DNA of 63,268 nt, taken from NCBI GenBank assembly GCA_023453025.1, contig JAEXUD010000038.1:1-63268 (forward strand). The letters run 5' to 3'. Shown here piece by piece: positions 34,954 to 44,063 of this stretch. Origin of the DNA: Bacillota bacterium (GTDB taxonomy: Bacteria > Bacillota > Clostridia > Tissierellales > Sedimentibacteraceae). The notes under the pieces were generated by a model, which was not told the DNA's origin, did no database searches, and saw only the letters and a list, made by a program, of their open reading frames with translations. The translations under genes were made by a program, and so were the position numbers. The first letter of the stretch is position 1; every line of letters starts with the position of its first letter.

Positions 34954-37503
34954 CTAATTATCTCCTAAAATTTCGATATAGCCTTCCGTTCCGTTAAGGC
35001 GTATTCTCTGTCCGTCCTTGATTTGCTTCGTGGCTCCCAACACTCCGACCACGGCAGGCATGCCGTATTCTCGGGTGATGACAGCACCGTGGGACATCAT
35101 GCCTCCGACTTCTGTAATCAGCCCTGCCAATGACACAAATACCGGTGTCCAGCTTGGGTCAGTAAAAACAGTAACAAGAATATCTCCCTTTTCAATATGT
35201 GCGTCAGAGAGACTTTCCACCACGCGTGCCCGGCCCTCCACAATGCCGCTTGACACGGCAAGACCCGCAAGAGCTCCTCTTGGAATATCTGATGAATAGG
35301 AAACCGGCGGAACTTCTCCGTCTGAGAAAATAATACGCGGAGGTGTCAGCGCCTGATATGACTGATAGGCTTTTTTGCGTTCAAGGATGATGCTTTCATC
35401 TGTTTTGCCGTTTTTTATCGCCTGTATCAATTCTTCCAGCGTAAGGTAGTAGGCATCGCCTGCTTCGTTCAATGCGCCCCTATCCACCAGGCGGTGAACC
35501 TCACGCATAATTGCCTGCTTGTATACGTCATAGTGACACATCCAGAAATACTTTGTATATTCCCGCACACCGACAAATTTACGGTACATTTCAATTTGTC
35601 TGCGAAGCTTCTCTGCCTTGCGTCGACCGTGCTTAGACTCCATTTCAGACACAAGCTGCTCCGCAAACTGTTCGGCTTCCTCTTTGCCTTGTGCAAATGC
35701 AATCATTGCGTGTCCTTCCGGCAAATTTTTGATGTTGTTGATTAATGCGGTGGAAAGCTGACCCGGACGCTCGCGGAAACGCTCACGGGTAATGTCTATC
35801 TCGCCTGTACAGCGCATTCCATACTCATGCAGAAATTTATCCAGCTTGTCTGCAGCTTCTGCTCCTCCCTCAACCTGACGCAGCTCGTCGAGGGAGAGCT
35901 CTTCACCCGCCTGCTCCAGATAGTCAACAACCTGCGGATAATTTCTCGCTGCATCCGACACCTCGCAAAGCTTTAACCCCATTTCCGATGTTACGTTGTG
36001 CCTTACCGACTTTGACAGGCGGTTTGTAACCTTTTTTTCACCCGTCAGCTTTTCCACTGATTTGTCAATAGAGCGTCCGACCATCATGGTCATGAGTGTA
36101 GTTCCCGCACCTGACGGATCATACAGGACTTTTCTGAAATGTTCCTGCTCGTCAATGATGAATTGAACAGCGTCAGTTCCGGACAACCCCTCCAGTTTAT
36201 TGCGTACAGCTTCTATTTCAGAATTTTGCCTAGCTTCATAAGCATCAATGTCTGATTCGTCATTACGGCGGTATATCTTTAATGCTCCCGATAATACCCC
36301 CCACCTGTCAACGACTGTGGTTAAGCCTTCAGGTCCATCGGGAATGCCCCGAAGATATTCTTTCCTGTCAAATATCCTTTTTAGTGCATCGTGCATAAGC
36401 GGGTCTTTAATTCTTGCTTCAGATAAAACTCTCATGCGGCCGCCTGACCTTGCAATATCATGGGTAACATCCATGAACATATGTCTGCCTAATTCCATTA
36501 CTGAAAAGAAATTGGATTTTTGCAGCATGGAAATTCCTAAAGGCAGGACTGTATCGGTCATCATCTGCAAATGCCCTACCGATATGGCGCAATGCTTATA
36601 CCCGTCAGAACTCTGCGGCGGAGGGAACAGTGTCGTAATAGGTCTGGCCTGCACAATATAAAATTTGTCATCGGCATAGCACCATTCAATATCCTGCTCG
36701 CAGCCAAACGCCGTTTCAATGAGCTTGCCGATTTCCGCCAATTCCGGCAGGCGTGTTTCTTTAAGCGGAGTTTCCTCTTCACCCTCACCGGTCTTATGCA
36801 ATTTATCGTCTCGCAGCTTCCATTCAAACGGGTTTTTACGACCGGATACCAAGTCCTCACCCAATCCTTTAACAGCTTCTATAACAGTTGTATAGCGGTC
36901 TGAGGTCATTGGGTCAGCGGTGAACATTACGCCTGAAGCCTGGGAATCCACCATTTTTTGAACCACTACGGCAATTGCTACCTTGTCGTGCTCAAACCCG
37001 TTTTTAATACGGTATGATATAGCCCGCTCGTTGAACAGTGATGCCCAGCATTTTGCGATTGCATTGCGGATATCAACTGCTCCTAAGACATTCAGAAATG
37101 TATCCTGCTGCCCTGCAAAGGATGCACCGGGCAAATCCTCTGCCGTTGCGCTTGAACGCACTGCATACGGAAATGAAATGCCATAATCCGAAATGGTTTC
37201 ATCCAATTCGCTGATAAACGATGCCGGTAAAACTATGTTTTCAATATGCTCCTTTATTTGAGCGCTCAGCTGCCTGATTGCATCTGTCTGATTTTCGGAT
37301 ATTTTCGCCAAAGCATTTAACAGCTTTTGGATTTCCGGCACAGCAGTCACAATTTCCTCATAGCACCGGGCTGTAACAACAAAACCGTCCGGCACGGGGA
37401 TACCGGCAATACCATGAAGTCTTGCGAGGCTTGCTCCCTTGCCTCCGGAAACAGACAAATCCTGTGCTCCACTATTTTTAAGACCTATCAAATATTTTTC
37501 CAT
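34954..37503 (-). CDS. Rifampicin phosphotransferase-like protein (ATP-grasp plus swivelling His)
   Basis: The 849-residue protein begins with an ATP-grasp PEP/pyruvate-binding domain (VSGGKGASLARLHG, then PYAVRSSATAEDLPGASFAGQQDTF near residue 115) and ends with a swivelling His domain, GGMMSHGAVITREYG, with the reactive His at about 805. The PEP-binding TIM barrel of phosphoenolpyruvate synthase is absent, because only 45 residues follow the His. This order (ATP-grasp, large middle domain, His) is that of rifampicin phosphotransferase. The middle domain would bind the antibiotic, but it is diverged, so the substrate is not certain. TetR upstream and an efflux pump downstream support a resistance role. 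AGGAGGA precedes the ATG. Confidence 0.8.
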   Translation of the reverse strand: MEKYLIGLKNSGAQDLSVSGGKGASLARLHGIAGIPVPDGFVVTARCYEEIVTAVPEIQKLLNALAKISENQTDAIRQLSAQIKEHIENIVLPASFISELDETISDYGISFPYAVRSSATAEDLPGASFAGQQDTFLNVLGAVDIRNAIAKCWASLFNERAISYRIKNGFEHDKVAIAVVVQKMVDSQASGVMFTADPMTSDRYTTVIEAVKGLGEDLVSGRKNPFEWKLRDDKLHKTGEGEEETPLKETRLPELAEIGKLIETAFGCEQDIEWCYADDKFYIVQARPITTLFPPPQSSDGYKHCAISVGHLQMMTDTVLPLGISMLQKSNFFSVMELGRHMFMDVTHDIARSGGRMRVLSEARIKDPLMHDALKRIFDRKEYLRGIPDGPEGLTTVVDRWGVLSGALKIYRRNDESDIDAYEARQNSEIEAVRNKLEGLSGTDAVQFIIDEQEHFRKVLYDPSGAGTTLMTMMVGRSIDKSVEKLTGEKKVTNRLSKSVRHNVTSEMGLKLCEVSDAARNYPQVVDYLEQAGEELSLDELRQVEGGAEAADKLDKFLHEYGMRCTGEIDITRERFRERPGQLSTALINNIKNLPEGHAMIAFAQGKEEAEQFAEQLVSEMESKHGRRKAEKLRRQIEMYRKFVGVREYTKYFWMCHYDVYKQAIMREVHRLVDRGALNEAGDAYYLTLEELIQAIKNGKTDESIILERKKAYQSYQALTPPRIIFSDGEVPPVSYSSDIPRGALAGLAVSSGIVEGRARVVESLSDAHIEKGDILVTVFTDPSWTPVFVSLAGLITEVGGMMSHGAVITREYGMPAVVGVLGATKQIKDGQRIRLNGTEGYIEILGDN

Positions 37504-37522
37504 ATATTCTTTTCCTCCTTAT

Positions 37523-38149
37523 TTACAGATAAAACGCCTTGCAGATAATATCCATATATGAATCATAGTCCTTCATTATTTCATCGACAGGAAGCTCCTC
37601 CAGATTTTCACCCTTATACTCTCCTTTAATTTCCAAAAGGTATCCGTCCAGTGCCCAGCGTATTAATTTTATAGTCTGCTGGTCTCTGAATTCAGGCTTT
37701 AAAAGCTTCATATCCAAATTTTTATAAATAACATCTTCCCTTATCCTTACACCCCGTTCCTTCCTTATACTTTGAATATCATCGCAGACTTCCGGTGAAA
37801 TTTCGCGGTTACATTGTGTTATAAAGTCGGTTATGCCGGGATACCGTTTAAATGTCTCCAGTTTAAGTTTTGCTAATTGCTTTAATATGATTGGCAGAGC
37901 ACCGCTTTCACAATCAATACGGCTGTAAATTTCTTCATCCATGACTGCCCTGACATAGCGGTAAAGGTAAAGATACAAATTTTTTTTGCTGCCGAAATAG
38001 TGAAACAGCATTCCTTTTCCAATTTGCGCCGCAGTCACAATGTTGTTTGTTGATGCATCATCATATTTTTTATATGCAAACTCCGTAATAGCCGCATTTA
38101 ATATTCTTTCCTTTTTTTGTTCATCCAGCTTTTCAAAAAAATCCTTCAT
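37523..38149 (-). CDS. TetR-family transcriptional regulator
   Basis: A 208-residue protein with an N-terminal HTH (RILNAAITEFAYKKYDDASTNNIVTAAQIGKG, then LFHYFGSKKNLYLYLY), as in TetR repressors, and a helical ligand domain. It is the first gene of the operon with the rifampicin-phosphotransferase-like enzyme and the MFS pump. Its promoter is embedded in a large perfect inverted repeat, so it very likely represses itself and both downstream genes until a drug-like ligand binds. Confidence 0.92.
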   Translation of the reverse strand: MKDFFEKLDEQKKERILNAAITEFAYKKYDDASTNNIVTAAQIGKGMLFHYFGSKKNLYLYLYRYVRAVMDEEIYSRIDCESGALPIILKQLAKLKLETFKRYPGITDFITQCNREISPEVCDDIQSIRKERGVRIREDVIYKNLDMKLLKPEFRDQQTIKLIRWALDGYLLEIKGEYKGENLEELPVDEIMKDYDSYMDIICKAFYL

Positions 38150-38172
38150 AAAAACCTCACCTCTAATAAATT

Positions 38173-38226
38173 AAATCGACCGCAATGGTCTACGGTTATT
38201 GTAGACCATTGCGGTCGATTTGTCAA
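38173..38226 (-). promoter_or_regulatory. Promoter inside a 21-bp perfect inverted repeat (TetR operator)
   Basis: A perfect 21-bp inverted repeat (38173-38193 and 38201-38221, 7-base centre) lies 24 bases upstream of the TetR gene. On the minus strand TTGACA (38226-38221) and TACAAT (38203-38198) are spaced by 17 bases, with the -10 element in the centre of the dyad. A repressor dimer pair bound here would block RNA polymerase. The core arm sequence is rich in GACCGCAATGGTCTAC. Confidence 0.9.
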
Positions 38227-38271
38227 GTCATTTTTTACACAGCCTATCCGGTGCAAAAATAATTTATATTC

Positions 38272-39867
38272 TCATCCGCTGATGATATTTCTTTTGATAA
38301 AGCCTCTGACGCCCAGAAATGTCAGTCCAAATGCCAGAATAGCCGCAATAGCCAAAGGCAGAATACTTAATTCATCTATGGGAATGCTGTAATGTGCTAT
38401 GCCAAAAGGTGTAGGCGCCAAAACTGACCACGGCACCAAGCCTACCTCCCAAAACATTTCCAGCACGATTAAAGCACCAATCAAAAGCGAGCTTAACACA
38501 GTTTGAATTTTGGGTGCAACGCCGTATAAAAAGGCAGCAAAGCCTGTGATTAACCATAAAGAAGGTATTTTGCTGATGCTCATTCCTAAAGCTTTCAAGA
38601 TAAAGGCACCGTCACCGGTGACTATACTCCAGCCGATTCCGGCTGCAAACCCCAGTGCCGTCAGGATTACCGCAATGTACAAAAATACCATTGCAATAAA
38701 GCTTACCATATATCTTACACGGCTAATCGGTTTAGCCAGCATCATTTCAGCATAACCGGCACTTTCGTCGCTCTTCAGACCCGTCATTATACTTATAACA
38801 AAAACCGAACCGGCTCCCATCAAGCCCAGCATATAAATCATTAATGCGGCAAAGCCTTCCTGGTTGCCTAATTTCGCCATAGCCGGCCCCCATGAAGCAA
38901 AGCCTGCCAGCATTTCACTCATCTGGTCGGCAATGGTAGGTACAATAGCACCAATGGCAGCACCTATAAAAGCCATACCCAACCCCCAAAACAGCGCTGT
39001 ATTTTTATTTTGCCATAAGTTTAATGCAAATGGTGTAGTTAAAAATTTTGGGGCTTTTGTATTTCCGGCAGGCTCGGCAAAAAGCCCGCCTCCTATATCT
39101 CTGTTTCTTAAGAGAGCGAAAGCACGGCCAACGGCTGCCAAACAAATAAAAGCAAAAACGAACAATGGCCATACAAAATTTGACCCAAAGGGAACTGTCA
39201 GTCTATACCAGGATTCCGGCGCCAGCCATATCCAGCCGGAAATCCCGCCGGAAAGATTGTTCATCACCATGGTGAAATAAGTGGAGCCGACAAGCATGGT
39301 TACGGCTATCCATGCCGATTTCGGAGCGGTGAAAGCTTGGGCTGTAATTAAAGCCGATCCGGCAAAAAAGCAACCTGAAAAAGCTACCGTCAACCCTGCC
39401 AGGACGGAACCTTCTACAGCAAATCCACTTACAAGCAGGACAATGCTTATCAGAACACCTGCAGTCAAGCATCCGCCCATGCTTAAAATCAAAGCAGCCA
39501 TAAAAGGAGCAAATTTGTCTGTCGGCCGGCTCAAGTAGAGTTCCGCCCTGCCTGAGGTTTCTTCACTGCGGGTATGCCTGATTACCACCAAAGGAGCCGA
39601 AATCATTAACACCATAGCCCCCTGCACCGTGGAGCGCCACATAATGGCACCTTCCAGTGTCAAAGGCACAATGGGACCTAAAATGGCACCGGTCAGCGGG
39701 CTGGCAGAAAGCTCTGCCAGAAAAGCCTGCCAGTCAGGCATTGCCATGGTAAAAGATATTTGCCCCCAAAAAGCTAAGCAAGGCAGCAGTACCCATATGG
39801 GCAGGATGAAACGGTCACGGCGGATGGATAAGCGCAATAAATTAGCAGTTCCGGCAAAGCTAGTCAT
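38272..39867 (-). CDS. ABC-2-type exporter permease
   Basis: The 531-residue protein has about 12 hydrophobic segments and is a large two-part permease like those of polyketide-antibiotic exporters (GAIMWRSTVQGAMVLMI and TRSEETSGRAELYLSRP are characteristic: the second segment recurs later as DESAGYAEMMLAKPISRVRY, showing an internal duplication). It overlaps the ATPase gene by eight bases. GGTGAG lies four bases before ATG 39867; the upstream ATG at 39879 has only a poor site, so I prefer 39867. It forms the membrane channel for a drug or peptide exporter. Confidence 0.85.
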   Translation of the reverse strand: MTSFAGTANLLRLSIRRDRFILPIWVLLPCLAFWGQISFTMAMPDWQAFLAELSASPLTGAILGPIVPLTLEGAIMWRSTVQGAMVLMISAPLVVIRHTRSEETSGRAELYLSRPTDKFAPFMAALILSMGGCLTAGVLISIVLLVSGFAVEGSVLAGLTVAFSGCFFAGSALITAQAFTAPKSAWIAVTMLVGSTYFTMVMNNLSGGISGWIWLAPESWYRLTVPFGSNFVWPLFVFAFICLAAVGRAFALLRNRDIGGGLFAEPAGNTKAPKFLTTPFALNLWQNKNTALFWGLGMAFIGAAIGAIVPTIADQMSEMLAGFASWGPAMAKLGNQEGFAALMIYMLGLMGAGSVFVISIMTGLKSDESAGYAEMMLAKPISRVRYMVSFIAMVFLYIAVILTALGFAAGIGWSIVTGDGAFILKALGMSISKIPSLWLITGFAAFLYGVAPKIQTVLSSLLIGALIVLEMFWEVGLVPWSVLAPTPFGIAHYSIPIDELSILPLAIAAILAFGLTFLGVRGFIKRNIISG

Positions 39868-40594
39868 GTCGCTCACCATCCTTGGCTAAATCTTCTCCAT
39901 AGTGCTTTAAGAAAATATCCTCCAAGGTGGTACCGGGGATGGCTTTCATTTCCGCCAGCCTGCCGCTTTCCACCAACACTCCTTTGCGGATGATGCCCAA
40001 GGTATCACAGACAGCTTCCACCTCGCTTAAAATATGGCTGGATAGTAAGACTGTCCGGCCATTTTTGGCGGCTTCCCTCACGCAGTTCTGAAAAATAAGC
40101 TCCATGAGCGGATCAAGTCCGCTGGTAGGTTCATCTAAGATTAAAAGTTCCACATTGGCAGAAAATGCCGACACCAAGGCCACCTTTTGACGATTGCCTT
40201 TAGAATAGCTGCGGCATTTTTTACTTAAGTCCAATTGAAAGCGTTCCACAAGTTCAGTTTGGCGTTTTTGATCCACACCACCGGAAAGACGTGCTAAAAA
40301 ATCAAGCACTTCGCCTCCGGTTAAGCTGGGCCATAAAGACACATCACCAGGAATGTAAGCAAGCCGCCTATGAATATCCACCGCATCCCGAAGCGGATTT
40401 TTCCCAAAAACTTCTGCCGAGCCGCCGTCAGGATTAATCAACCCTAATAAAACGCGAATAGTGGTGGATTTTCCGGAGCCGTTAGGTCCTATAAACCCGT
40501 AAATTTGACCTTGTTCAACAGTTAAATTGAGTCCCTGCAAGGCTTTTGTACGCCCGAAGGATTTTTGCAGATTATTAGTTTTAATGATGTCCAT
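39860..40594 (-). CDS. ABC transporter ATP-binding protein
   Basis: A 244-residue ABC ATPase with Walker A GPNGSGKST, a Q-loop, the signature SKGNRQKVALVSAF, Walker B LLILDEPTSG and a switch His (LLSSHILSEVEAV). The signature SYSKGNRQKV marks the antibiotic/bacteriocin exporter group. It energises the permease encoded immediately downstream, which overlaps it. A TetR gene precedes it by ten bases. Together they form a self-regulated export operon of unknown substrate. Confidence 0.93.
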   Translation of the reverse strand: MDIIKTNNLQKSFGRTKALQGLNLTVEQGQIYGFIGPNGSGKSTTIRVLLGLINPDGGSAEVFGKNPLRDAVDIHRRLAYIPGDVSLWPSLTGGEVLDFLARLSGGVDQKRQTELVERFQLDLSKKCRSYSKGNRQKVALVSAFSANVELLILDEPTSGLDPLMELIFQNCVREAAKNGRTVLLSSHILSEVEAVCDTLGIIRKGVLVESGRLAEMKAIPGTTLEDIFLKHYGEDLAKDGERHD

Positions 40595-40603
40595 AGTACC
40601 TCC

Positions 40604-41236
40604 TTATTTATAAAACGCCTTTTTTAATTCCGCTATATATACGGCAAATTCACTTTTAATTGTTTCATAATCAGCATGGAGCAGGTTACTGCCGCGTTGC
40701 CTTTCCAATACCTTGGCCGCATAGCCGCTTATTGCCCAGAAAATAATTTCTTTGGATTTTTCAATATCCAAGCCTTCTCTGAAGCTGCTTACATCAATAT
40801 CGCCGTAAAACTCCACAAAGCTGGAATCTTCAACTTCCCGCTGCTTTTGCCTTACTATTTCCTCTGCTTCACCGTTATTTTCAGCTGTTGCCATCTGAAC
40901 AAAACTGAATATCCAAGGGTGCTCAAGCATCACCTCTATTTTCAGCAAGAGAGTGTCGGTCAGGCGGGCAAAAATATCCTTTTCGTTTTTGTTGATTTTG
41001 CCGAAGTATTCCTTTTGTAAAAACTCCAGGCAATACTCGTATAAAAACATAAACAATTCCTTCTTACTGCCGATGTAGTGGAACATCAATGGTTTGGAGA
41101 TTCCTGCCTTATTGGCAATTACATTGGTTGAAGCATTGGAAAACCCCATTGAAGCAAATTCCTGCAAAGCTGCATTTATTAAATCCAGACGGCGTGTTTC
41201 ATCTAAATCCCAAATTTTTAATTTCAATTTCCTCAT
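40604..41236 (-). CDS. TetR-family transcriptional regulator
   Basis: A roughly 210-residue TetR protein: the HTH segment RLDLINAALQEFASMGFSNAS and VIANKAGISKPLMFHYIGSKKELF is canonical. It controls the ABC exporter genes that follow. A frame continues to a TTG at 41266, but that codon lies within the operator and before the transcription start implied by the -10 element at 41267-41272, so it cannot be used. The start is ATG 41236 or the TTG at 41227, the latter with GGAG at a better distance; I give the ATG. Confidence 0.88.
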   Translation of the reverse strand: MRKLKLKIWDLDETRRLDLINAALQEFASMGFSNASTNVIANKAGISKPLMFHYIGSKKELFMFLYEYCLEFLQKEYFGKINKNEKDIFARLTDTLLLKIEVMLEHPWIFSFVQMATAENNGEAEEIVRQKQREVEDSSFVEFYGDIDVSSFREGLDIEKSKEIIFWAISGYAAKVLERQRGSNLLHADYETIKSEFAVYIAELKKAFYK

Positions 41237-41249
41237 CTCCTTATAATTG

Positions 41250-41295
41250 TTTACCTGATAGGTCAAAGTATAGCATGATTTACCTGATAGGTCAA
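41250..41295 (-). promoter_or_regulatory. Promoter with duplicated TetR operator (17-bp direct repeats)
   Basis: TTTACCTGATAGGTCAA occurs twice (41250-41266 and 41279-41295), 29 bases apart. Each copy contains the small dyad ACCT-GAT-AGGT. On the minus strand, TTGACC (41295-41290) and TATACT (41272-41267) form a promoter with a 17-bp spacer: the upstream copy covers the -35 and the downstream copy covers the start site. Repressor binding to both would shut the ABC exporter operon. Confidence 0.88.
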
Positions 41296-41453
41296 GGGGT
41301 AAATAAAAAAATAAAGAGTATGAAGAACCTTCAGATTAAAAATGAAAGAAGCCGATTGCTTTCATGACTTACCTTTTTAATGTTATTGTGCTATAATCAT
41401 TACAGAGAAGTTATTATAGTTCGCTACATTTTCTATAAGAGGGGAGATATCGC

Positions 41454-41927
41454 ATGGATGCAGCAATCATTATCTTTTATTCAAAAGACAATAACACGCG
41501 GACAGCCGCCAATATACTTGAAAAGCGAATCGGAGCAAGGACTGTTGAACTCAAAGAAATCAAAAAAGGTAACTTTATACAGGCAGTCTTTAAGAGGGGT
41601 TCAAGGCTTGTCGGCAGTCCATGGAATGAACTAAAACCATATAAGCGTATATATTTGATGTTGCCCATATGGGCAAGCAACAGCGTTCCGGCAATGAATA
41701 CCTTTTTAGGCAAGGCTGACTTTGCCGGCAAGGAAGTAATCATTGTTACATTGCAGCAATTTGAGGATTTGAAAAATAGCGGTAAAGTACATAATTATAT
41801 CAGGCAGATGGTAAAAAAAAGCCATGGCATAGTATTGGAATGCCACGCGCTTCTGGGCGGAAAAATGGGACATTTTGCAGGAGAGGCCTTTATTGAAAAT
41901 CAAGTTCTAAAACTAATTCCTGAATAA
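41454..41927 (+). CDS. Flavodoxin-like protein
   Basis: A 157-residue flavodoxin-fold protein. The N-terminal IIFYSKDNNTRTAANIL matches the FMN phosphate loop of flavodoxin (SKD(G/N)NT), and MLPIWASNSVPAMNTFL is the second flavin loop. It is a soluble single-electron carrier, probably replacing ferredoxin in low iron or serving a particular reductase. It stands alone on the plus strand with a weak upstream promoter region and shares a bidirectional terminator with the convergent membrane gene at 41944. No partner is adjacent. Confidence 0.85.
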   Translation: MDAAIIIFYSKDNNTRTAANILEKRIGARTVELKEIKKGNFIQAVFKRGSRLVGSPWNELKPYKRIYLMLPIWASNSVPAMNTFLGKADFAGKEVIIVTLQQFEDLKNSGKVHNYIRQMVKKSHGIVLECHALLGGKMGHFAGEAFIENQVLKLIPE

Positions 41928-41945
41928 AGAGCCTTTCGGCTCTTT
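41926..41945. terminator. Bidirectional terminator
   Basis: AAAGAGCC-TTTC-GGCTCTTT forms a perfect 8-bp stem overlapping the flavodoxin stop codon (41925-41927) and the end of the convergent gene at 41944. It can terminate both strands. The stem is the same as at 33657-33676, so this host reuses one terminator sequence. Confidence 0.8.
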
Positions 41946-42822
41946 ACACTTCATTTACCGTTATCGCACTGCTGTTAAGAATATTTATACTATTGGTTCC
42001 GTCACCGTTTACATACTCTCCAAAATTATTAAATGACCACTTTATATTCCCGTTTAAAAAATCTAAAGAATTTACAAATGCTTTTATTGCCACATTAGAA
42101 GCCTTATCAAGCCTGATATTTACACTCTCAATTTCATCAAAGATCCACTTATTACTAAATCCGCTATATATTAAATCCAGATTATAGCAATTCATTACAT
42201 CTACATCAATATTCTCAGGCAGAAAAATTTCAAGATTTCTCATATTTGCATAGCCATAACTGTTATTTATTTTATTTGAGGAATAAACATACAATATGCT
42301 GCCGGATTTTTCATACCTTATATTATCCGAAGATGCCAATTCGTTAGCTTCTTCTTTACTTGTAGCATAAACATTCAATTTGCTGACGCCGCTTATTTTA
42401 TTATCCTCTGTTGCTCTGATGACCACATTGTTAATATCATCAATAATTATTTTATTTATGCTTTCATCAATTACATATTCATTTATGACTGTATTCATAT
42501 TGTAATTTTCAGACAGCAGCTCTCTTTGTATTTTATGGATTAAACCGCTCTCACTGATTGTAAATATACCTATATTTAGGAATAATATAACAAAGATAAT
42601 AAATATACTGAATAAATCATATTTTATTACTATCCCTTCATCCTTGGATACGTATCTGAACCATAATATTTCCAAACCTATCAATATCAGTATCATAGGC
42701 CATATTTTCAATACCATATTAAGAGCAGAAAATTTGTTTACCTGTGATAAGAATAAAATAACGCCAAATGCCATTAACGCAATAGCCATTGAAATTGTTC
42801 CTACTCGTTTAGTCCTCATCAT
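41944..42822 (-). CDS. Membrane protein with LiaI/LiaF-like N-terminus
   Basis: A 292-residue protein with about four membrane helices (residues about 10-100), including the WPMILILIGLEILW segment typical of LiaI/LiaF-like and DUF5668 envelope-stress proteins, and a C-terminal beta-rich domain of alternating short strands, resembling DUF4097-type adhesin folds. It is the last gene of the operon with an ECF sigma factor and its anti-sigma factor. ATG 42822 follows GAGGG by six bases; the start overlaps the end of the preceding gene by 14 bases. It is probably an envelope component under the control of the ECF factor. Confidence 0.75.
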   Translation of the reverse strand: MMRTKRVGTISMAIALMAFGVILFLSQVNKFSALNMVLKIWPMILILIGLEILWFRYVSKDEGIVIKYDLFSIFIIFVILFLNIGIFTISESGLIHKIQRELLSENYNMNTVINEYVIDESINKIIIDDINNVVIRATEDNKISGVSKLNVYATSKEEANELASSDNIRYEKSGSILYVYSSNKINNSYGYANMRNLEIFLPENIDVDVMNCYNLDLIYSGFSNKWIFDEIESVNIRLDKASNVAIKAFVNSLDFLNGNIKWSFNNFGEYVNGDGTNSINILNSSAITVNEV

Positions 42823-43582
42823 TATGTCCCTCTTCTGTTTCCTCATCTGCAGCTATGTTTTTTTTATTTTTCATCAGCATATATATACCGAGTAAAATAA
42901 ATATTAAGGATACTATGGATGTTTGTATATATCTGCGAATTTCATAGTTAATCAACAGATACAGTATTCTTTCCAGCATAATCATTACACCGATACCTAT
43001 TAAAGCAAATCCTATCCATTCAGGCTTTACATCCGGAAGAACCAGCAATTGGTTTGTTATCTCTTCCTGTGAACCGTCTGCTATATGCATTGCATCAAAG
43101 AAGCTGTAAAACCATATTAAAGGCAATAAAAACAAAAGCATCGATATTCCCAGCCATCCCATGAAAAATATGGAGAAGAAGAAGGCTCCCATTATAATCA
43201 ATCCTTTTTTCTGATAGCCAAGATACATGTGACCAGCACCAGGTATCACTGAAAGTGCTAATGTAATGCTCTTCTTATTTAGTTTTTTGTCCGGTAAATC
43301 CCGCATGATATCAGAATTATTATATAATTGTTTCATCTCGATATTTTTCCAGGCCGAAAATACATCTATTAAAGCAATAAGCCATAATATAAGGTATCCT
43401 ATAATTGTGAGTATAAGAAAGGTATCATCATATGTCAAGAAAGCTAAACCTATGCCCCCTGTAACTCCTATAACAAGCAATGCTAAAAATATCAAAGCTC
43501 TTTCCTTCAATCCAATGTATAAATGTGCCATTCCCGGTATGGCTGAAAATATAAATGCTATAAACCTGCTTTTATCTCTCAT
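42809..43582 (-). CDS. Membrane protein with internal repeat (PGxxHxYxG motifs)
   Basis: A 257-residue protein with about six membrane helices, built from two related halves: FIFSAIPGMAHLYIGLKER at about residue 10 and ALSVIPGAGHMYLGYQKKG at about residue 110. The IPGxxHxYxG motif is like that of small TM2-type membrane proteins. It overlaps the anti-sigma gene (by 11 bases) and the next membrane gene (by 14), so all four are translated as one unit. The function is unknown; a role in envelope homeostasis is inferred from the ECF context. Confidence 0.75.
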   Translation of the reverse strand: MRDKSRFIAFIFSAIPGMAHLYIGLKERALIFLALLVIGVTGGIGLAFLTYDDTFLILTIIGYLILWLIALIDVFSAWKNIEMKQLYNNSDIMRDLPDKKLNKKSITLALSVIPGAGHMYLGYQKKGLIIMGAFFFSIFFMGWLGISMLLFLLPLIWFYSFFDAMHIADGSQEEITNQLLVLPDVKPEWIGFALIGIGVMIMLERILYLLINYEIRRYIQTSIVSLIFILLGIYMLMKNKKNIAADEETEEGHNDED

Positions 43583-44063
43583 TATTTTTCCTCCTATTAT
43601 CTATATCAATATTTTCAATGCTAAATAAAAAATTTGAAGTAGAATCCACAATACTGTCTGATAAATCTGCTATTATGCTTGAGTGTTTTTCTGTTATCTG
43701 TATTGAGGACGAAATCTTTGGCACCGCATCCACCAGGTTGGTATAAAATCCGCCAAGAGTTAAAATTACAGTTACCGATGCAACTGCGACGTAATAACCA
43801 AATTGATAATTAAATGCTTTTTTTGCATTTTTAGTTTTTGGTTTGCTGCCTTTATCTTTTGGGATATTATTTATTATTTTTAATGTAAAGTCATCGGATA
43901 TAAGTTCCCCTGCTTTCTCATTTTCCTTTTCATCAATAAGGGATAGAAAAATCTCCATACATGTATTGCAGTTATATAAATGTTGTTCCATCTCTTCTGA
44001 TTTTTCCTTTGACAACATCTCATTTTTATAAAGCAGCCACTCAATATAATCATAATGCTTCAT
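43572..44063 (-). CDS. Anti-sigma factor (zinc-finger type)
   Basis: A 163-residue protein with an N-terminal zinc anti-sigma motif, EQHLYNCNTCMEI (H-x3-C-x2-C, residues about 27-36), and one membrane helix (YYVAVASVTVILTLGGFY near residue 93), followed by an extracytoplasmic tail. It would hold the sigma factor at the membrane until an envelope signal arrives. It overlaps the sigma gene by 14 bases, as is usual for sigma/anti-sigma pairs. Confidence 0.88.
   Translation of the reverse strand: MKHYDYIEWLLYKNEMLSKEKSEEMEQHLYNCNTCMEIFLSLIDEKENEKAGELISDDFTLKIINNIPKDKGSKPKTKNAKKAFNYQFGYYVAVASVTVILTLGGFYTNLVDAVPKISSSIQITEKHSSIIADLSDSIVDSTSNFLFSIENIDIDNRRKNNER

Noticed and set aside
34954..37503. 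Phosphoenolpyruvate synthase
   Set aside because: The PEP-binding barrel after the phospho-His domain is missing; only about 45 residues follow the His.
41237..41266. TTG start of the TetR gene at 41266
   Set aside because: It lies within the operator upstream of the predicted transcription start, so it cannot be translated.
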